This document shows, one piece after another, positions 53,529 to 57,317 of a stretch of 57,317 nt of DNA. This DNA comes from Cognatitamlana onchidii (lineage in GTDB: Bacteria > Bacteroidota > Bacteroidia > Flavobacteriales > Flavobacteriaceae), in the NCBI RefSeq assembly GCF_004804355.1, contig NZ_SRWZ01000009.1, forward strand, positions 1 to 57,317, read 5' to 3'. The position numbers and the translations under genes were made by a program. How positions within the stretch are numbered: position 1 is the first letter of the stretch; each line of letters opens with the position of its first letter. Under the pieces are notes generated by a model, which searched no databases, was not told where the DNA came from, and saw nothing but the letters and a program-made list of their open reading frames with translations.

Positions 53529-54917
53529 ATGAATAGGAAATTAAAATACATTAGATTAATCATTCTTCTACTTTTGGTTGTTTACTCTTGTAATAACGAT
53601 AATGGAGAGGATCTTTTTTCAGCCTCGCCTGCCGAAAGAATTGCTCAGGGTAATGCAGAGGTACTGAACTTGTTGATTTCAGAGCCTCAAGGTTATAAGG
53701 CTGATTATTTTACCAAAAACGATGAGTTTGGAGGTTTTACATTTTATTTAAAATTTAATTCTGACGGTACCGTTGGAATGACCTCCGATTTTGATTCTGA
53801 AACAAGTATTCAGTCGTCATCATTTGAAATTAGGCTCGGAACCACGACAGAGCTCGTATTCACTACAAGAAACCATATTCAAAAAGTAAGTGATCCTTTA
53901 GCCGAAGGTTTAATAGGAACCGGATTTAAAGGAACTTCAGTATTTCAATATTTTGGAAGTGAAGAAGGTGCCTTGATTTTTAGAGATGTTAGAAACAAGG
54001 ATACTGGTTTTATGAAACTTACACCGTCAGGGTTTTCTAATTTTGAGACACAAAGTATTGAAAAGGTAGAGGCTTCACTGGAGCAAAGAGAAAATATTTT
54101 ACCGACTGTAAATAGTTCGGTATTTCAGCTTTTAACGGTTGAAAACGCTAACGGTTTATCAAATTTTGATTTTAATTATGACGCCTTAAGATTGTTTTCG
54201 AAACCTCAAATAACTTTGTCTGATGGTAATATACAAGAATATTCTTTTGGCTTGAATTTTAATGAATCTGGATTTATAATAAGTCCAGCTTTTCAGTACG
54301 AGGGTGAAATATATGAAACGTTCGTTTATGATGATAGCACGAATAGTTTTGTCTCGCAGGTGAATGGAACAACGGCAACTGTTTATTATAGCGATACCCC
54401 TTCTTTTTTTAAAGATGATGTTAATGGTTTAGGAGCTTTAGGGCGTCAAACCTTTATTTCATTTCTCGAGGATGGCACAAGCCCTTTAACCTCACCAGGT
54501 TTTAATGCGCTCCTCGATACCTTAGAATCTAATGTAAACCAAATAGTGGGATTCGAAAATTGGAACTACTTAGGCTATGCGTATCTTGCTGTTCCTAATG
54601 CGACTGGAGATGTTCGTGTAGATCTGTTTTTTGAAAACCCTAACAATCCAGATCCAGAAAGAGCGATATACTTGTTTACGCCTACTGTTCAAAATAATAG
54701 GCTGTTTTTAAGATTTACAGGGGTTACCAATCAAACAGGTTTTGATTTGTTTGAAGCATTGGTCCCAATGATACAATTTTGGGCGAGCCCTGAAGGTATA
54801 TATTATGTTGACGAGGGTACGTTTACCTCAGATATTGCAGAATACGGGAATTCTGCTGCTACCTTTACAAGTTTAAGTCAGTCAAACCTTAGAACTTATG
54901 GCTTATGGATAAATTAA
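53529..54917 (+). CDS. DUF4302 lipoprotein of the import operon
   Basis: This 462-residue protein has a lipoprotein signal at Cys21 (VVYSCNNDNGED) with acidic residues following, again fitting surface exposure. The body begins SPAERIAQGNAEVLNLLISEPQGYKADYF and GGFTFYLKFNSDGTVGMTSDF, typical of DUF4302, a family seen in operons with SusC, SusD and the HExxH lipoprotein. The rest is beta-rich with many aromatic residues. It may be a ligand-binding accessory. Last gene of the four-gene operon; no clear terminator follows. Confidence 0.85.
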   Translation: MNRKLKYIRLIILLLLVVYSCNNDNGEDLFSASPAERIAQGNAEVLNLLISEPQGYKADYFTKNDEFGGFTFYLKFNSDGTVGMTSDFDSETSIQSSSFEIRLGTTTELVFTTRNHIQKVSDPLAEGLIGTGFKGTSVFQYFGSEEGALIFRDVRNKDTGFMKLTPSGFSNFETQSIEKVEASLEQRENILPTVNSSVFQLLTVENANGLSNFDFNYDALRLFSKPQITLSDGNIQEYSFGLNFNESGFIISPAFQYEGEIYETFVYDDSTNSFVSQVNGTTATVYYSDTPSFFKDDVNGLGALGRQTFISFLEDGTSPLTSPGFNALLDTLESNVNQIVGFENWNYLGYAYLAVPNATGDVRVDLFFENPNNPDPERAIYLFTPTVQNNRLFLRFTGVTNQTGFDLFEALVPMIQFWASPEGIYYVDEGTFTSDIAEYGNSAATFTSLSQSNLRTYGLWIN

Positions 54918-55024
54918 GAACCCTTGCGTTATAAAACATTCAGGAATAAACAATTTTTAGTTACCAATGTTTAATCGCGCAAATAATATTGTTTTCATTT
55001 TAACATGTTGTAACAATTTGTGTT

Positions 55025-55032
55025 TACCTTTG
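55025..55032 (+). promoter_or_regulatory. candidate -7 element of the porin gene
   Basis: TACCTTTG fits TAnnTTTG, 19 bases before the ATG at 55052. No TTTG box is found at 19-23 bases. It suggests that the porin is transcribed apart from the susC operon. Confidence 0.4.
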
Positions 55033-55051
55033 CGGGGTTTTAAATAAGGTT

Positions 55052-57031
55052 ATGATAAGACTTATTGCAACTATTTTTTTTATTGGTTCGTTAAGTGCAG
55101 TTTATGCTCAAGATAAGGTAAGTATCAACGAGGAAGAAATAACTCAAACAACCTCTCAAAATGATTCTTTAAAAACTAGGCGGTTACCCGCTAGAAAAAA
55201 AAAGGATGCTGTTAAAGAAGAGGAGTATACCCCTGTTATACAAGATTACCATATAATTTCACACGAAAATGATACGACATATGTTGATACGTCTCTAACG
55301 GTTCTAAAAGATTATAAGCACAACTATTTAAGAAAAGATAATTTTGGCCTCATTCCTTTTTCAAACTTAGGTCAAACGTATAATACGCTGAGTTATAATT
55401 TTGAGAATACGAAGTTGATGCCAAAATTTGGGGCAAGAGCGAGACACTTCAACTACATGGAGGTTGAGGATATTAATTATTATCGCGTTCCAACACCGTT
55501 TACAGAACTTTTTGCCAGAACAGCCTTTGAGCAAGGACAATTATTAGATGCTTTTTTTACGGCCAATATGTCGCCACAGTTTAATTTTTCCATAGCCTAT
55601 AAAGGTCTTCGGTCTTTAGGTAAATACCAACACATACTTGCAAGTACAGGAAATTTTAGATATTCAACTAATTATAGAACTAAAAACAACCGGTATAATG
55701 TAAAAGGGCACATAACATTTCAAGATTTATTAAATCAAGAAAATGGTGGGCTCACAGATATAAGTGTTGAAAATTTTGAAAATGGAGATCCTGAGTTTAT
55801 TGAAAGATCTCTGCTAGAGGTTAATTTTGAAGATGCCGAAAGTATTTTAGAAGGAAAACGTTTTCATTTAGATCATAATTATGCCATATTAAATCCGAAT
55901 GATTCCTTAGTGAAAAATAAATTGAGTGTTGGTCATATCATATCATATTCAGATAAACAATTTGAGTATAAGCAAGCAGCTGCGCAAACAGATATATTTG
56001 GAGCTTCCTTTAACGCTACTAATTTGCTCGAAAGGACGGAATTAACAGATTTGTACAACCAGATACAAATTAATTACAGCAATAATATAATTGGTGATCT
56101 TCAGTTAAATGCCAGTAATAACCATTATAATTATGGTTATAATAAATTGGTTATTCTTGATGGCGAAACTATTGTAAACAGATTAAAGGGTGATGTGTAT
56201 GCCGTAGGTGCTAAATACCATAAGCAATATAAGGGCTTTGAACTCAATGGAGATATAGGAGCTAATATATCTGGTGATTTTGATGGAAATTATTTTAAAG
56301 CCGATGCTTCGTTTAGAATTAATGATGATATTTCTGCGGTTGGCTCTATAAATCATAGTTCGAAAGCCCCAAATTATAACACGCTTCTTTATCAAAGTAA
56401 TTATATTAACTACAATTGGCGAAATAAATTTAGTAATGAAGAAACTCAGCAAATAGCATTTCACTTAAAGTCTGAAAAGCTCGCAAATGTTTCGGTTGAT
56501 TATTCAACAATAGATAACTATGTATACTTTGCAGAGGATAACAATACGGGGCAGGTTGCACCATTTCAAAACAATAAAACCATCAATTATTTAAGGGTAA
56601 GGTTGGAAAAGGAGTTCAGGGTAGGGAAATTTGCATTGAACAATACTATTGAATATCAAAATGTAAAAGACCAAGATACTATTTTAAATGTTCCAGAGTT
56701 TAATACGCGTAACACACTATATTTTTCATCGCACTTATTTCAAAAAGCGTTGTATTTGCAAACGGGAATTACATTTAATTACTTCACTAAGTATTATATG
56801 AATGCGTACAATCCAGTTTTAGCTGAGTTCTATGTACAAAAAGATAGGGAATTTGGTGATTTTCCAAGGTTGGACTTCTTTATTAATGCTAAGCTTAGAA
56901 CAGCCCGCTTATTTCTAAAATTCGAGCATTTCAATTCACCTTTTACAGGCTATAATTATTATTCGGCTCCGTTGAATCCTTACAGAGACTCTATTATTCG
57001 GTTTGGAGTTGTCTGGAACTTCTTTTTATAA
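55052..57031 (+). CDS. putative outer-membrane porin (Porin_10 family)
   Basis: This 659-residue protein has a signal peptide (IATIFFIGSLSAVYAQ) and a charged linker with RRLPARKKKDAVKEEE. A long beta-barrel of alternating strands follows, with many Tyr/Phe/Asn residues, from about YIHNYLRKDNFGLIPFSNLGQTYNTL-like start at residue 90 to the end at VVWNFFL. The opening segment (DNFGLIPFSNLGQTYN) is characteristic of Porin_10 proteins in Flavobacteriaceae. It probably forms a diffusion channel of unknown selectivity. Confidence 0.85.
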   Translation: MIRLIATIFFIGSLSAVYAQDKVSINEEEITQTTSQNDSLKTRRLPARKKKDAVKEEEYTPVIQDYHIISHENDTTYVDTSLTVLKDYKHNYLRKDNFGLIPFSNLGQTYNTLSYNFENTKLMPKFGARARHFNYMEVEDINYYRVPTPFTELFARTAFEQGQLLDAFFTANMSPQFNFSIAYKGLRSLGKYQHILASTGNFRYSTNYRTKNNRYNVKGHITFQDLLNQENGGLTDISVENFENGDPEFIERSLLEVNFEDAESILEGKRFHLDHNYAILNPNDSLVKNKLSVGHIISYSDKQFEYKQAAAQTDIFGASFNATNLLERTELTDLYNQIQINYSNNIIGDLQLNASNNHYNYGYNKLVILDGETIVNRLKGDVYAVGAKYHKQYKGFELNGDIGANISGDFDGNYFKADASFRINDDISAVGSINHSSKAPNYNTLLYQSNYINYNWRNKFSNEETQQIAFHLKSEKLANVSVDYSTIDNYVYFAEDNNTGQVAPFQNNKTINYLRVRLEKEFRVGKFALNNTIEYQNVKDQDTILNVPEFNTRNTLYFSSHLFQKALYLQTGITFNYFTKYYMNAYNPVLAEFYVQKDREFGDFPRLDFFINAKLRTARLFLKFEHFNSPFTGYNYYSAPLNPYRDSIIRFGVVWNFFL

Positions 57032-57277
57032 AGTTGTTGCCTATACTAATTACTTGGTTTCGCTAGCAGGATAAGGTCATTAGGAGTAGATGGTTAGGTA
57101 TTCGAAAAGTAATATTTAAGACTTGTTGAGGTGTTTAAAGCTGTAGTTCTTGTATTGGTTATTTGATAAATGATAGAGTTCATTGGTTTAGTTTTTAAAA
57201 AAGTTGTATTGTAACTATCTTGAAACAAAAGAGTTAAGGTTTGAACTAAAAAAACATAAAAAAAAGGCATAAAAAAG

Positions 57278-57310
57278 TTTGTTGCTAAGGAATAAAAGGT
57301 GGTATATTTG
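57278..57310 (+). promoter_or_regulatory. strong Bacteroidota promoter at the window end
   Basis: TTTG (57278-57281) and TATATTTG (57303-57310) are 21 bases apart, a full consensus match, and CAGCCGC follows. TATATTTGCA-CCGC just before the transcript start is common at stable RNA and other highly expressed genes in flavobacteria. The gene itself lies outside the window. The stretch 57032-57277 before it shows no open frame or structure. Confidence 0.6.
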
Positions 57311-57317
57311 CAGCCGC

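Noticed and set aside
47781-54917. Polysaccharide utilisation locus
   Set aside because: SusC and SusD are present, but no carbohydrate-active enzyme, sulfatase or hybrid two-component regulator is next to them in the window.
1-57317. CRISPR array, prophage, insertion sequence, toxin-antitoxin or restriction system
   Set aside because: No regularly spaced direct repeats, transposase, integrase, phage structural gene or recognisable defence gene was seen on either strand.

Overview
The window is chromosomal DNA of a Bacteroidota bacterium, most likely a marine-type member of the Flavobacteriaceae. The evidence is an AT-rich composition, several promoters of the Bacteroidota form (TTTG, about 20 bases, TAnnTTTG), a SusC/SusD pair, families largely restricted to the phylum (GSCFA, DUF4302, DUF4230, DUF5522, DUF2490, Porin_10, TPM/LemA cluster), and weak use of Shine-Dalgarno sites. 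No rRNA, tRNA, CRISPR array, prophage or insertion sequence is visible. The window ends inside a strong promoter of the kind that often precedes stable RNA genes.

Layout. 1-2.4 kb: the end of an unknown gene, the C-terminal remnant of a choloylglycine-hydrolase-type Ntn amidase, a small secreted protein, and a duplicated intergenic element of about 140 bp ending in a terminator, with a diverged third copy near an SYLF-domain gene. 2.5-5.5 kb: a LacI-type regulator divergent from kdgK-kdgA, which phosphorylate and cleave 2-keto-3-deoxygluconate (KDG); two near-identical palindromes in the intergenic region look like its operators. 5.7-12.5 kb: an FKBP lipoprotein, the ribosome-assembly GTPases era and der, a membrane protein, and a secreted redox pair (lone DsbD N-terminal domain plus a large TlpA-like protein). 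12.6-15.9 kb (minus strand): M23 peptidase, MerR, LemA and two TPM proteins in one run. 16.1-25.6 kb: alaS-GSCFA, DUF4230, rhodanese, an AUH/LiuC-like hydratase, a long phenylalanine hydroxylase, a bestrophin and a DUF4136 lipoprotein. 25.7-29.7 kb: DUF5522, then a four-gene plus-strand operon (HExxH membrane protein, ACC-deaminase-like PLP enzyme, glucosaminidase with three LysM domains, hemL).

29.8-47.3 kb is mostly minus strand: a Spy-like protein, lysS, a DUF1573 protein, a membrane-anchored LuxR-type regulator, a tiny Pmp3 protein, a lipoprotein gene with lipB, a BASS transporter with PPK2, a DUF2490 gene broken by one in-frame stop, a divergent PNPOx-like/MocR pair, NdpA, TapB-like and OmpA proteins, a large lipoprotein and rnhB. 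47.8-57.0 kb is a four-gene outer-membrane import operon (SusC, SusD, HExxH lipoprotein, DUF4302 lipoprotein) followed by a Porin_10 protein; the operon has a long leader with a strong terminator about 90 bases before susC.

Most of the window is conserved core genome. The parts that deserve attention are the duplicated terminator element, the KDG regulatory region with its missing ATG, the hairpin between kdgK and kdgA, the susC leader terminator, and the two broken genes. I saw no convincing wholly new multi-gene system.
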